Source: Dendrobium chrysotoxum
Lineage: Eukaryota; Streptophyta; Magnoliopsida; Asparagales; Orchidaceae
DNA length: 64,000 bases
Assembly (NCBI GenBank): GCA_019925795.1
Contig: CM034311.1
Coordinates: forward strand, 9,844,126 to 9,908,125
Direction of reading: 5' to 3'
The notes beneath the pieces were generated by a model. It was not told the DNA's origin and searched no databases. It saw only the letters and a list, made by a program, of their open reading frames with translations. The position numbers and the translations under genes are program-made. Of this stretch, positions 34,860 to 46,300 are shown one piece after another; the stretch's first letter is position 1; the number at the start of each line of letters is the position of its first letter.

Positions 34860-37800
34860 TTAAGTTTGTACATAAGGGGTACCACAAACATCCAGGTAAA
34901 GCAGGCCTGTAAGATGCCCCAGGACAGTAGCAGGAAGGATATCAGTAAAGTAATCCAAATTACAACCCCAATTAGCAAGCCAATTAGCACAAGATTTACC
35001 CACCCTACTAACATGGCAAAAAGAAGAATTAGTAAATAACAAGAGCCTTTTAATGCCCCTAATAAGATATAAATTATTAGGGGAGCAAAAGACCTCCTCC
35101 ACATCTTACAAAGGAGAAATATTCTGACCAAAGTTAACTTCTATATAAAGATTCACTAAATTAAGAGGCTTGCATAACTGAATACCATAAAGAATAGCCC
35201 GCAAAATAGTATAATTAGCATTACCTTTTTGCAATGGACCCGCGAAAGCAACAATAAGATGGCCATTAGTATCCCTAACAAGGCCACCACAACCATCCAT
35301 AGAATCGGAGATAACAATATCGACATTCAGTTTAAAGAAATTAGGGGGAGGCTTAATCCAATAAACAACCTTAGGAGGAGGGGGAGCATGATCCCAAGTA
35401 ATTCCCAAAATAGTGCTAATATTATAATAATTTTTAAAACTCTTAATGGAAATTAAATTAATAGCCACCATCGCTAAAATCTTATCCTTCACTTTTTGAA
35501 TGACATTAAGATATTCATTTTAATACCTTTAAAGATGGAGTTCTTCCTCTCCAACCAAAGAAACCAACGAATAAAGGAAGGAATAATATTGCGAATATGC
35601 CCTTTAGTCCCAATAAACCAACACTTGAGTAAAGACAAAACAGAGAGATGCGCATTGAAGCAATTGAGCTGCAACATATCATCAAAATAAACCCAGGTTC
35701 TAACAGCCACAGTGCCAGAAACGAACACATGATGAATATTTTCCATGTAAAAACAACATTGGAACTTAGAAGCTAAAATGCAACCCTTTTTAATGAGATT
35801 ATCCTCAGTAGGAATAAATCTATGAAGAATCCTCCACACAAAAACAGAAACCATGGTAGGGATGCTCTTATGCCAGATCATAGAAAAAATGATATCACTG
35901 TTGCCTTTCTCTCTAAAGGAATGCCAAGCATTCAAAAGCTGAAAACCACCATTTTTAGAAAAATCACATAAAAGAATGTCTTTGGAAGAAGCATTAATAG
36001 AGAGATTTAAAATAAGTTGAATAAGAAAGTCAGGAATAGTACTAGAAAGTTTAACAAAAGCCCCTCAATTCTCATTAAAGAAAAAGTTAACTTTAACAGA
36101 TTCAGAAGAGGTAGTGTTCAAAAGAGAGCCAATAGAATCATTACCTAATCATTTATCTTGCCAAAAGAAGATGTTACCTTCACCAAGACCCCAGGAAAGA
36201 AAGGGTTCCACCTCCCATTTGACCTTGCAAAGCCTTTTCCAAACTTTAGAGTCCCCACTTTTCGGCGGAATATTAGTAGGATGTCTGTCACCACAATATT
36301 TAGATATCATAAAAGTAGCCCAAAGACTCTCTTTAGAATGCAAGGTATAACAAAGTGTAAAAGAGAAGGCCTTAGCAAGATCATATAGATTTTTGCAACC
36401 AAGACCACCTTCAGCCAGCACTCCACAACATTTCTCCCAAGCAGCCCAATAAATTTTCAAAGAAGGAGACGTACCTTTCCAAAAGAACTTATTGAAAAGT
36501 TCGTGGATCCTACTATAAATAGTCTGGGTAGAAAAAATAGTTTGGAACATATAAACAGGTAAAGCACAAAGAATACTTTTGATAAAAGTCAGTCTACCAC
36601 CAAAATGAAGAAAGGTAGAGTCCCAAGATAAGAGTTTATTCTGAACAGAAGTAATAAGATCATCAAACAAAAAAGTCTATCTTCTACCTTTAAACAGAGG
36701 AACACCAAGGTATTTCAAAGGTAAATTAGACTGAACAAAGCTAGTAGCATCTTTAATAGCTAAAATCCGATCATTGGAAATCCTTTTAGAAAGAATAAAG
36801 CAACATTTATTTCTACTAAAAGACAGGCCACCAGCCAATTCAAAGATATTAAAAATTTTCATAATTTTATTAATGCGATTAATAGTAGCATTAATAAAAA
36901 CAATAAATTCATCAGCAAAGCATAAATGGGAAATATGAAAGCCTTCCAAAGTTTTAAAGTATAGGCCAGGATTACACTCAAATAAGTTAGAGAGACCCCT
37001 AGAAAAAAATTTAGCCGCAATAATAAAAAGAGCAGGAGAAATAGGATCACCCTGCCTAACCCCATGAGAAGATTTGAAGAAACCATGATTGGAACCATTT
37101 TAAATGATAGAAAAATAGACATTATCAATACTATTCTTAATAAGGTTTATAAAAACATAGTTAAAACCAAAAAGATCAAGCATAAAGTAGATGAAATTCC
37201 AATCAATATTGTCATAAGCTTTAACAATATCAAGTTTGAAAATCACATTCCCCCCTCACCCTAACATTCAAATCTTGGGTGAATTCTTGAGCTAAAAGGA
37301 TATTCTCAGTGATGGCCCTACCTTTCACAAAACCCATTTGGAAAGGAGAAATAATTTTAGGTAAAATCAAAGAAAGATGATTAGAAATAATTTTAGAAAC
37401 CAATTTATTGAAAAAAGTGCAAAGACTAATAGTACGAAAATCATTCCAAGTTTGAACAGAATTGTTTTTAGGAATAAGAACTAACGAGGTAGAAGTAAAA
37501 CATTTAGGGAAAGGGTTACCAGCAAAAAATCTAAAATAGCAGAGAAAATATCATTATGAATAATGTTCTAGCATTTTTGAAAGAACAGAGTCGTGAAGCC
37601 ATCCGGACCCGTAACCGAGTCACTATTCATGTCCATCAAGGTATCTTTAACTTCCACAATTGAGGGAAGCCTAGTGAGACAAGCATTATCCTCAGGGGAG
37701 ACAAGATTAGGAATAAAAGAGTGATCCACAGCCTGAGTGGAGGTGAAGCCCTTGTTAAAATGGTTCTGAAAATGGAGCACAGCTAAGTTAGCAATCTCAG

Positions 37801-38955
37801 GCAAGTCCTTAATATAAGAACCATCCTCCCTTTGGATATTATTGATACTATTCTAAATCCTTTTTCTCTTAGTTAAAGCATGAAAGTATTTAGTATTATT
37901 ATCACCCTCAACCAAATGTTTAGCAGCAGCTTTCTGCTTCCAAAAGACCTCTTCCTGAGCTTGATAGTTAAACAGATCAATTTAAGATTGCTTGAGCTAG
38001 GAAAAATTATAATCAGAAGGATCATTTTGACAGACATTCTCATTAATAGCCATACAATGTTCAACTTGTAAAATATTAGAAAAAATATTTCTGAAAATAT
38101 TATGATTCCACCTATTCAGGACTTGCTTTAACCTTTTAAGTTTATACCACAGTCTTTTCATACCAAGAATAGAGTTATCAGGATGTAAAGGAGCTTACCA
38201 ATTTAAATTCACAACATCAAAAAAGGAATTATTAAGCAACCACATATTCTGGAATCTAAATTAAGAAAAAGCATTAATTTGACTATTCTTAATATTAATA
38301 AGCAAGGGAGAATGATCTGACAAAGTTCTACTAAGATGTTGCACATTAGTGAAATTAATAGCATTATCCAAGAGTCATTAAAAAGCACATGATCCAACCT
38401 TTGCCATAAGTGGCCCCTATTCCAGGTAAAGTTATTGCCAACAAACCCAATATCAATCAAATTACACGACAAGATCATATTGTTAAAGTCAGGCATAGAA
38501 CGAAAAGAAGGAGCAGCCCCACCAATCCATTCAGAGGGAGTAGTGATAGCATTAAAATCCCCACCAACCAACCAAGGCAACTGACATAAAGTATGGAAAT
38601 TCATCAGCTGATCCCATAATAATTTTTTAATGCAAAGAGAGGAGGCAACATATACAAAAGAAGCACAGCAGTGGAAATTAAAAGCCTCAATTTTATAGTG
38701 TATGACTTGAATAAAATCTCCAATAATATCAATTTTAATAGGATTTTTCTAAAAAACCAAAATTTTGTTAGACATATTCGAAAACGCATGGTTAAAGCCA
38801 AGATAACGTGAAGTATAAAGAAACCTAGAGGTAAGGATAAGTGGTTCAAGTAAAACAAGAATAGATATATTATGAACACGGCATAAGTTTTTAACATGAA
38901 TCCTAGAAGATGGGAAACCAATGCCCCTAACATTCCAAATAATAGTACTAAACAT
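34860..38955 (-). pseudogene. LINE ORF2, broken, copy H
   Basis: Starts at ATG 38,955 (MFSTIIWNVRGIG). Endonuclease motifs: WNVRG, LLEPL, WLVGGDFNAI (about 38,530-38,575), FTWNRG, QRLDHVLF, then the SDHSPLLI region near 38,300. Reverse transcriptase from about 37,800, with a FADE box (36,915-36,926) in place of FADD. zf-RVT region 35,489-35,935 (IWHKSIPTMVSVFVWRILHR, then C/H-rich QCCFYMENIHHVF). RNase H-like domain 34,860-35,492 (FKLNVDIVISDSM ... CHVSRVGKSCANWLAN). Broken by many lesions, including TAG for Trp at 38,749-38,751 and TAG at 37,568-37,570. Not functional. Confidence 0.88.
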
Positions 38956-38964
38956 AAAGAAAGA

Positions 38965-40604
38965 CTAATGAGAAGTAGTCGAGCGGGTTTTCCTAATAGT
39001 GTTCCTGGCTGGTTGCAAAGTAATATGCTTGGGCTTACGCCCTCTTTTACTATGGAATTTAATAAAGCTAGTGTCATGATCATCTTTAGTAAAGCACCTA
39101 GCAGTAATATTCATTTCCTCAGAATCAGTAAGAGCATCACTATTATAATTAGAAGTTGAGGGAGTTTTACCATCATTTGATTGTTCCTTGTGAAACTTAG
39201 GAGAATCATCCTCCACAAACCTACCATCATCTTCCCAATTATGAGAACCCTTCATGACCGACGCATTAAGGCAAGGAGAAGATAACAATTCTCCATCCTC
39301 AAGAACCGCATTATTGTTCTCAACTTTATCATTTTGTTGGGCCCTCATAGCAGATTCTTGAGGACAATCAGCCTCCAAAAACACACCATCAATGCAATTG
39401 ACAGGAGAAGAGCAACAACCAACGGCAACACATTCCCCTTCCACTAAGCTCCTTTCGGCTTCCTCGACAGGTAATTGAATAACAATGTTAGGACCAATAT
39501 CAACTTCCTGTTCAGCCAAAGATAATGAAATAGAATGAGATAGCATATTATTATCATTTGAAACAACAACATTTTGCACATTAATACAAGAATGGGTAAC
39601 CACATCATTAGCCTCATTTAGAACATCTACACTAGGCAAAGTATGCTCCTCATTTTTGTCACAATTAATAGCCAAAACAGTCAAAGTTTGAAATCCCTGC
39701 TCGTGATTCATAGGGACAACATTGGAAACATTAGAAGGATGGCCATTAACAGTATCAACCAATGGTTCTTCACTATTTTTGAGAAGTATTTCCCTCTAAC
39801 AGAATCGGATTAGAGGTAGGAGCATCCTGACCAACCATCACATCTGTTTCTTTCAAGGGTTCTTTCTCTTTGCGCAGGTGAGGGTACTTCCGAAAATAAT
39901 CATTTAAATCATGATCGTGCATCTTATAGAAAGAGCATAATATTGGTAGGTTTTCAAGCTCAACTTTTTGAAAATAACCCTTCACCTCTGACCCAATCCA
40001 GATTTCAGAAGGATGTTTCTTAGAAACATCCAATTCCACTAAAACCCTAGCAACTGATGGCCTCGAAACAACAGTAGTGGCTTGGTAGGTTTGTAAGGGT
40101 CGGCCAAACATAGAAGCCAAACCAAAAAGAATTTGAGGATTAAAGAAATGAAGCCACAAATTAGGAAAAGAAATCCAAATTGGATCAACATGCGATTCCT
40201 CCCTAACGTTAAAATCTGGGGTCCATTTGAGCAACTGCATTTGACAAGATTGTATATAGTAAGTTCTTCTAGAAAATATGCATGCAACTATAATCAAGAT
40301 CATTATAAATTTGAATAGCTACATGGTGTTGATCTAGCAAACCAATATGAAAAGAGCCGGAATGTTTCAGGTTAATGAAAAATTTTTGAATAACGTCAAG
40401 ATTCGGACGCCTCATCATGAATTTACCCACAAACGTTAAAGCATAAGGAGCAGCAAATTGATCAACCAACGAATCCTCAAACAGAAGGGCCAGGCAGCCC
40501 TTGAAGGAAGAGTGAACAAAATTTAGTTTAGAAGATGTAGAAGAAGAGCCAGCCAACACATCTGTGAAGGAGCGAGACGAGTTCGATGACGATGGAGTCA
40601 TCAT
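38965..40604 (-). pseudogene. LINE ORF1, broken, copy H
   Basis: ATG at 40,604 (MMTPSSSNSSRSFTDVLAGS). DUF4283 core FAAPYALTFVGKFMMRRPNL and SGSFHIGLLDQHHVAIQI, then WTPDFNVREESHVDPIWISF in the next frame. The knuckle CSFYKMHDHDLNDY has Tyr in place of its second and fourth Cys, so zinc binding is doubtful. A long acidic linker (38,965-39,762) and the basic C-terminus FIKFHSKRGRKPKHI follow, ending TAG at 38,965-38,967. Two frameshifts, near 40,285 and 39,770. Ends nine bases before the ORF2 ATG, in the same frame. Confidence 0.85.
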
Positions 40605-41039
40605 TTCACAACACCAAGAAACCAACAAAACTGCAAAGTCCAAAAGAGAAATCCAATGAAAAAGGAATACCAAACGAAGATGATAAAAAAAACACAAAGA
40701 AAGTTGGAATAGAGGACAAAAAAACCAGCGCTGAAGATGAAGCTCCGGAATCGCCCAGGAATCACCCAAGATTCAAACCTTGCTCTACTCATCAAAAACT
40801 ATTGCCCTTCTCCACTCAATTAAAAAGCTTTTTTTTTTAATTTATATTATAACTCAGCTTGCGGCGGAATTGCGGTGGCAATTTACGCTGCAAATTTATG
40901 ATGGAATTTCTGTCACAAATCAACAGCAAAAAACATCAAATATTTTCTACAAAAAAAATCCATCGCAAATCCATCGACATTTGCGATGGACATTACTCTG
41001 CCATAAATACCACCCTAAGAAACTAACTATTCTGCAGTG

Positions 41040-41574
41040 TTTAGGCATAAAGTTTATGCTAAATCTGCACAATATGCATAAAATAAAATAAAATAAAAAA
41101 TCAAATAGTTTCAAGTTAAAAGTATATTTTGAAATTAATATTTTTTAAACATTTAGCATAATTGCTCGTCATTTGAAAGACTTTGATCAGGTCCTCACAC
41201 ACTCTTAAATATCTTAAAAGATAATAATTTAAAATCACATATAAATACCAATAATGAAATAATATTTTTAAAAATATATGTTTCAACTAGGAAAAATCAA
41301 AACATAATGGTATTTAAAGTATTAGCTCTAAGCTCAAATCGATCATCTGTGAAACCAGAAATATTTGAGTTCCTTCCGGACAAATCCAAAGTAAATATGA
41401 TATATTTTTAATAATATAGAAGTCACAAGTTGTACGTTAAAAATGCTCATAAAAGAACTAACATTAAAATTAAAATTAAAATTAAAGTATTTTTTCATTT
41501 GTTTTAACATATATATTTTAACATGGATATTCTCATATAAATATGATTATATATCAGGATCTAGGTATTGAAGC
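41040..41574. other. AT-rich spacer between the two head-to-head LINEs
   Basis: No gene; ordinary AT-rich sequence containing AAAATTAAAATTAAAATTAA-like short repeats (41,464-41,490). Separates the CACTA element from LINE copy I. Confidence 0.5.
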
Positions 41575-41760
41575 ATCACATATACGCTCTGCTAGGGTTT
41601 TTACTTCCTAGCGATTCTGAGGCGATTCAGTGCGATCTCCTTTCTTCTTTGCTTCTCCTTCGGTTTGTTTGCGATTTAGTGCTATTTTTCGGCTTTTCTT
41701 CTTTGTGGTTTTTTGTAGTTGTGGTTTGGGGTCTTTTTGGTGTTCATTTTGTGGGGGGCA

Positions 41761-43347
41761 ATGATGTCTCCGACGTCGTCTCTCCCGGCCCCTGTTTCGT
41801 TGCCTGCTTGTAAGACTCGCTCTTTTAAGGATGTTGTGGCTGGTTCATCTTCTTCTTCTAGTTCTGTTAAATTTGTGCACTCTTCTGTTAAAGGATGCCC
41901 TGCCCTAATTTTTGAAGACTCTGTTATTTCGCAACTAGTTGCGCCTTTTGCGTTTACCTTGGTTGGGAAATTTGTTCTTCGGCGCCCTAACCTTGATGTC
42001 ATACGGAAGTTTTTCGTTGGTCTGAAACTTTCGGGGTCTTTCCATATCGGTTTGTTGGATCCTCATCACATTGCTATTCAACTCTCTAACGACTTGGATT
42101 ATAGTCACATTTTCTCTAGGAGAACGTATTATGTTCAAGCTTGTCAAATGAGGTTACTCAAATGGACACCAGATTTTGACGTTCGGGAGGAATCCCCTAT
42201 TGCTCCTGTGTGGCTTGCCTTCCCTAATTTATGTCTGCACTTTTTTAGTTCTCAAATTCTTTTTGGTTTGGGCTCTATTTTTGGACGTCCTCTGCAAACC
42301 GACCAAGCTACTGCTTCTCTATCTCGTCCCTCGGTTGCTCGGGTTTTAGTGGAGATGGATGTGTCCAAGAAACATCCTAATGAAATTTGGCTTGGGTCGG
42401 AATATAATGGTTACTTCCAAAAGGTGGAGTTTGAAAATCTACCTATCTTTTGTTCTCATTGTAAGATGCATGGTCATGGTATCAAAGAATGCTTTCGTTT
42501 ATATCCTCATCTTCGTAAGGATAAACTATCGGCTAATGCGGTTCCGGTTAACAATGCTAATGTGGATGAAGTGGTTAATGTGACTAATCCCCTAAATGTT
42601 GAGGGAGTTATAAATCCTTCGGATAATGAAATTGGAGCGATAGATGGCACTGTTGTTTTGAATCAGGAAGAGTGTGACAAGGTTTCTCAAGCTTCTCTAC
42701 CCCCCCAAGAAGTCTCTAAACTTTGCTTTGATAAAAATAGTAGAAAGGCGATTGAAGAATTTAGGATAGAAAATAATTTGAACAATAATTCTTTTTCTTC
42801 TTCTATTACCTATATTCTTAACAATGAATTAGCTGCTAAGGATTCTTCTACGGATACGAATATTTCTTGTGAATTACTGATTATTTCACCTACTAATCCT
42901 ATCCAGAATAGTGGTGTTGTGTTGGAAGGTGTTTCTCTTGTGCAGGAAATCGAGAGGGCTATAAATGAAACCAATGTTCTATCTAGAAACACTGAAATTC
43001 TGCTACAAGAAGATGATCTGAATTTGGTGGTTTATATTCCACCGATTGCCAAGTGCTTGCTTGAAACTACACTTAAGGGAAATGATATTATGGAGGATAG
43101 TATGTTTTGTGAAGAGGATGCTTCTTTACAGGTTAACCGTGGGGATCCTCTTTGTAAGTCTCCTTCAACCTTTAATTTTCATTATGATGTTGTTATTGAT
43201 TCTGATGTTTTGGGAATGGTTTCCAAATGTTTTACTAAAGATGATAGTGATACTAGTTTTATAAAATTTCAAAGCAAAAGAGGGAGAAAGAAACAAAATG
43301 TTATTTTACAACCTACAAGGAATACTCGTTCACAAACTCCGCATTAA
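41761..43347 (+). CDS. LINE ORF1 protein (DUF4283, CCHC-type zinc knuckle), intact
   Basis: 528 residues. The start is the first ATG of the ATGATG pair, aligned with MMTPSSS of copy H; the frame is open further upstream (to 41,719), but that part is not shared. Domains: Ser-rich N-terminus (1-40); DUF4283 RNA-binding region about 45-190 (FAFTLVGKFVLRRPNLDVIR, SGSFHIGLLDPHHIAIQL, WTPDFDVREESPIAPVWLAF); knuckle FCSHCKMHGHGIKECF (about 42,449-42,496), a complete C-X2-C-X4-H-X4-C; long acidic linker; basic C-terminus KFQSKRGRKKQN. In L1 elements this protein coats the element RNA and acts as a chaperone during target-primed reverse transcription. It is the only long intact retrotransposon ORF in the window. 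Confidence 0.92.
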   Translation: MMSPTSSLPAPVSLPACKTRSFKDVVAGSSSSSSSVKFVHSSVKGCPALIFEDSVISQLVAPFAFTLVGKFVLRRPNLDVIRKFFVGLKLSGSFHIGLLDPHHIAIQLSNDLDYSHIFSRRTYYVQACQMRLLKWTPDFDVREESPIAPVWLAFPNLCLHFFSSQILFGLGSIFGRPLQTDQATASLSRPSVARVLVEMDVSKKHPNEIWLGSEYNGYFQKVEFENLPIFCSHCKMHGHGIKECFRLYPHLRKDKLSANAVPVNNANVDEVVNVTNPLNVEGVINPSDNEIGAIDGTVVLNQEECDKVSQASLPPQEVSKLCFDKNSRKAIEEFRIENNLNNNSFSSSITYILNNELAAKDSSTDTNISCELLIISPTNPIQNSGVVLEGVSLVQEIERAINETNVLSRNTEILLQEDDLNLVVYIPPIAKCLLETTLKGNDIMEDSMFCEEDASLQVNRGDPLCKSPSTFNFHYDVVIDSDVLGMVSKCFTKDDSDTSFIKFQSKRGRKKQNVILQPTRNTRSQTPH

Positions 43348-43359
43348 TTGGTTTTTTTT

Positions 43360-46300
43360 ATGTTTAAATCTATTATTTGGAATGTGAGGGGCATTGGGTG
43401 TCCCTCTTCTAGAATTTGGGTGAAGAATTTAGTTCGTGTGCACAATGTTTCTATTCTTGTTCTTTTGGAGCCTCTTATTTCTCAATCGAAACTGTCTTCT
43501 ACCTCTCAGTTTTTGGGTTTTCCTAATGCTATTGGTAATGTTGCGAACAAGATTTGGATATTTTGGAAGGATCACATCAAAATTGATGTTATTGGTGATT
43601 TTACTCAAGTTTTGCATTGTAGAATTGAGATCTTTAATGTTCATTGTTGTGCGTCTTTTGTTTATGCTGCTTCTTCTTATTACTCTAGGAAAATCCTTTG
43701 GGATCAAATCAGAAATTTTAACAATATTACCATGTTTCCTTGGCTTGTGGGAGGTGACTTTAATGCTATTGTTAATCCTTCCGAGAGGCTTGGAGGATCC
43801 TCCCCTTCTCCCAGATCCATGGAGGATTTTAACAACATGATCTTAGAGTGCAACTTAATTGATATTGGTTTTTCTAGCAATAACTTTACTTGGAATAGGG
43901 GCCATTTGTGGCAACGTTTGGATCGTGTTCTTTTCAATGAATCTTGGATTAATGCTTTTACTTCTACTAATGTGCAACATCTTAGTAGAACTCTTTCTGA
44001 CCATTCACCCTTATTAATTAGCTTGAATGTTAGAATTTTAAATGTTTCTTCGCAATTCAGATTTCAGAACATGTGGTTACTTTATGATTCCTTTTTAAAT
44101 GTTGTTCAAACCAATTGGCATGCCCCTTTTCATCCGGATAATTCTTGTGTTGGGATGAGGAGACTTTGGTTTAAATTGAAAATACTTAAGCAGATATTAA
44201 CTTGGTGGAACCGTAATGTTTTTAAAAATAAATTTTCCAATATTTTAAAGGCTGAGCAACATCTGGTGAATTTGGATTCTGTTTGCCAATCGAACCCTTC
44301 TGAGGATAATTTCATTCTTCTTCGTAATGCTAAGGAGGAGCTCTTTAACTTACAAGCTCAAGAGGAGGTTTTTTGGAAATAAAAAGCTGTGGCTAAGCAT
44401 TTGGCTGAAGGAGATAGCAACATTAAATATTTTCATGCCTTGGTCAAAAAAAGAGGGTTAAGAATGGTATTAATAAAATTCAATGTCAAGATGGTTCCTA
44501 CACTGAAAATTCTGTGGAAATCTCTAATTTAGCTGTGAGGCATTTTCAGAACCATCTTAACAAAGATAGACATCCTGCTCATTTTGATGATTATTCCTTT
44601 ATTCCTAGACTCATTTCTATTGAGGATAATGATACTATTTCCAAACCTCATTCTCTTAAGGAAGTGAAAGAGATTATCTTTAATATGAATAAGGATTTTG
44701 TTATTGGGCCTGATGGTTTTACCACTCAATTCTTTCAAAAAAGTTAGGACATTATCAATAAGGATATTTTCTCTGTTGTTTTGGATTTTTTTGATGGTAA
44801 CAATATTCCTAAATTTTTTTCATCTACTTTGATTGTGCTTATTCCCAAAAATAATTCTGTGAATACTTGGAATGATTTTAGACCTATTAGTTTGTGCACT
44901 TTTTTCAACAAATTAATTTCTAAAATTCTTATGAATCGTCTTACTTCTATCTTACCTAGAATTATTTCTCCTCCTCAGATGGGTTTTGTTACTGGTAGAT
45001 CCATTACTGATAATATCCTTTTGGCCCAAGAGTTATGTCATGATCTGGATGTTAGGGTTCGGGGGGCAATCTTATTCTGAAATTAGATATTGCTAAGGCT
45101 TATGACAATATTGGCTGGAATTTTATCTATCATATTTTGTTTCTCTTTGGTTTCAATTCGATTTTTATTAATCTTATTAGGCATTGTATTGAAGGTATTC
45201 ACTTTTCTGTTATTGTGAATGGTTCTAGTAAAGGTTTTTTTAAGTCTTCCCATGGTTTAAGATAAGGTGACCCTATTTCTCCTGCTCTTTTTATTATTGC
45301 GGCAAATTTTCTCTCTAGGGGGCTTACCAATCTCTTTGAGCATAACCCTAGTTTGTTTTTTAAGACCTTGGGTGATTTTCCCATTTCTCATTTATATTTT
45401 GCTGATGATTTTATCATCTTTATGAATGCTACTATTAATAGGATTCACAAACTTATGGACTTTCTCAATGATTTTGAAAGAGTTAGTGGCTTATCCCTTA
45501 ACACCAACAAAAATTGTTTTATTGCTTCTAAGAGAATCACTAATGATCGTATCATTTCCATTTAAACTTTAACTAGTTTTATGCATGCCAAATTACCTAT
45601 TAAGTATCTTGGTGTTTCTCTTTATAAAGGTAGAAAGAAAACTTTTCTTTTTGATGATCTCATTACTTCTATTCGTAATAAACTTGCTTCTTGGGATTCT
45701 AAATTTTTGAGCTTTGGTGGTAGACTTACTCTTATCAAGAGTGTTTTGTGTTCCCTGCCTGTTTATATTTTTCAAACTGTTCTTCCTACCCAAGCTGTCT
45801 GCAATACTGTGCACAAACTCATAAATAAATTCTTTTGGAAAGTCTCCTTTACTAATTCCAAAATTATTTGGGCCGCTTGGGAAAATTATTGTGGTGCTCT
45901 GAGTGAAGGGGGTTTAGGCTGTAAAAGTATGAATGATTTAACTATGGCCTTTTCTTTTAAACTGTGGCATAATTTTCATTCTAAAGTTGGCCTTTGGGCC
46001 AATTTCATGCATGCTAAGTACTGTATGGGGTTGCATCCCTCGTCCTGTCAATTTATTCCTACTGGTTCTAAAATTTGGTGTAGACTTTGCAATGTCAAAT
46101 GGGCTATGGAACCTTTCATCTCTTGGGGGCTTGGGGAAGGTAATATTTTCTTTTGGCAAGATCGTTGGTTGGACCAACAGTCCATTGACTGTATTTTAAA
46201 TTCTCCTGCTAATCCTAATGCTAATATTAAGGTGAATTCTTTTTTTACTAATAATTGTTGGGATCCTCAAAAACTTTCTAATGTTGTTCCTGATTTTATC

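Larger units (their letters stand above)
33756..40820 (-). mobile_element. Full-length L1-type LINE (copy H) inside the CACTA element
   Basis: About 7 kb, minus strand. T-run 33,756-33,763 is the tail; the LINE end signature is at 33,783-33,800; a 1.1 kb G/T-rich 3' UTR runs to 34,859. Then ORF2 (34,860-38,955) and ORF1 (38,965-40,604) and a 5' UTR to about 40,820 (exact 5' end not defined). It is the same family as copy I on the opposite strand, with similar proteins and an almost identical 3' terminal 100 bp. Confidence 0.88.
33399..41039. mobile_element. Non-autonomous CACTA transposon, split by a LINE
   Basis: Left end CACTACAGGAAAGTTA, right end reversed CACTGCAGAATAGTTA (13 of 16), flanked by TTT on both sides (33,396-33,398 and 41,040-41,042), the 3 bp TSD of CACTA elements. 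Subterminal repeats such as TTTGCGGTGG, AATCCGCAGCAAA, TTTGCGATGGA recur in both ends (33,420-33,590 and 40,855-40,990), as in the transposase-binding regions of this superfamily. Without the LINE it is about 0.57 kb and has no transposase. A GC-rich internal patch with repeated CTGCC/CCCGC (33,640-33,740) could be captured sequence. Confidence 0.82.

Noticed and set aside
41682..42147. Minus-strand frames opposite LINE I ORF1 (106 and 70 codons)
   Set aside because: Shadows of the intact ORF1, whose domains and codon pattern are clear on the plus strand.
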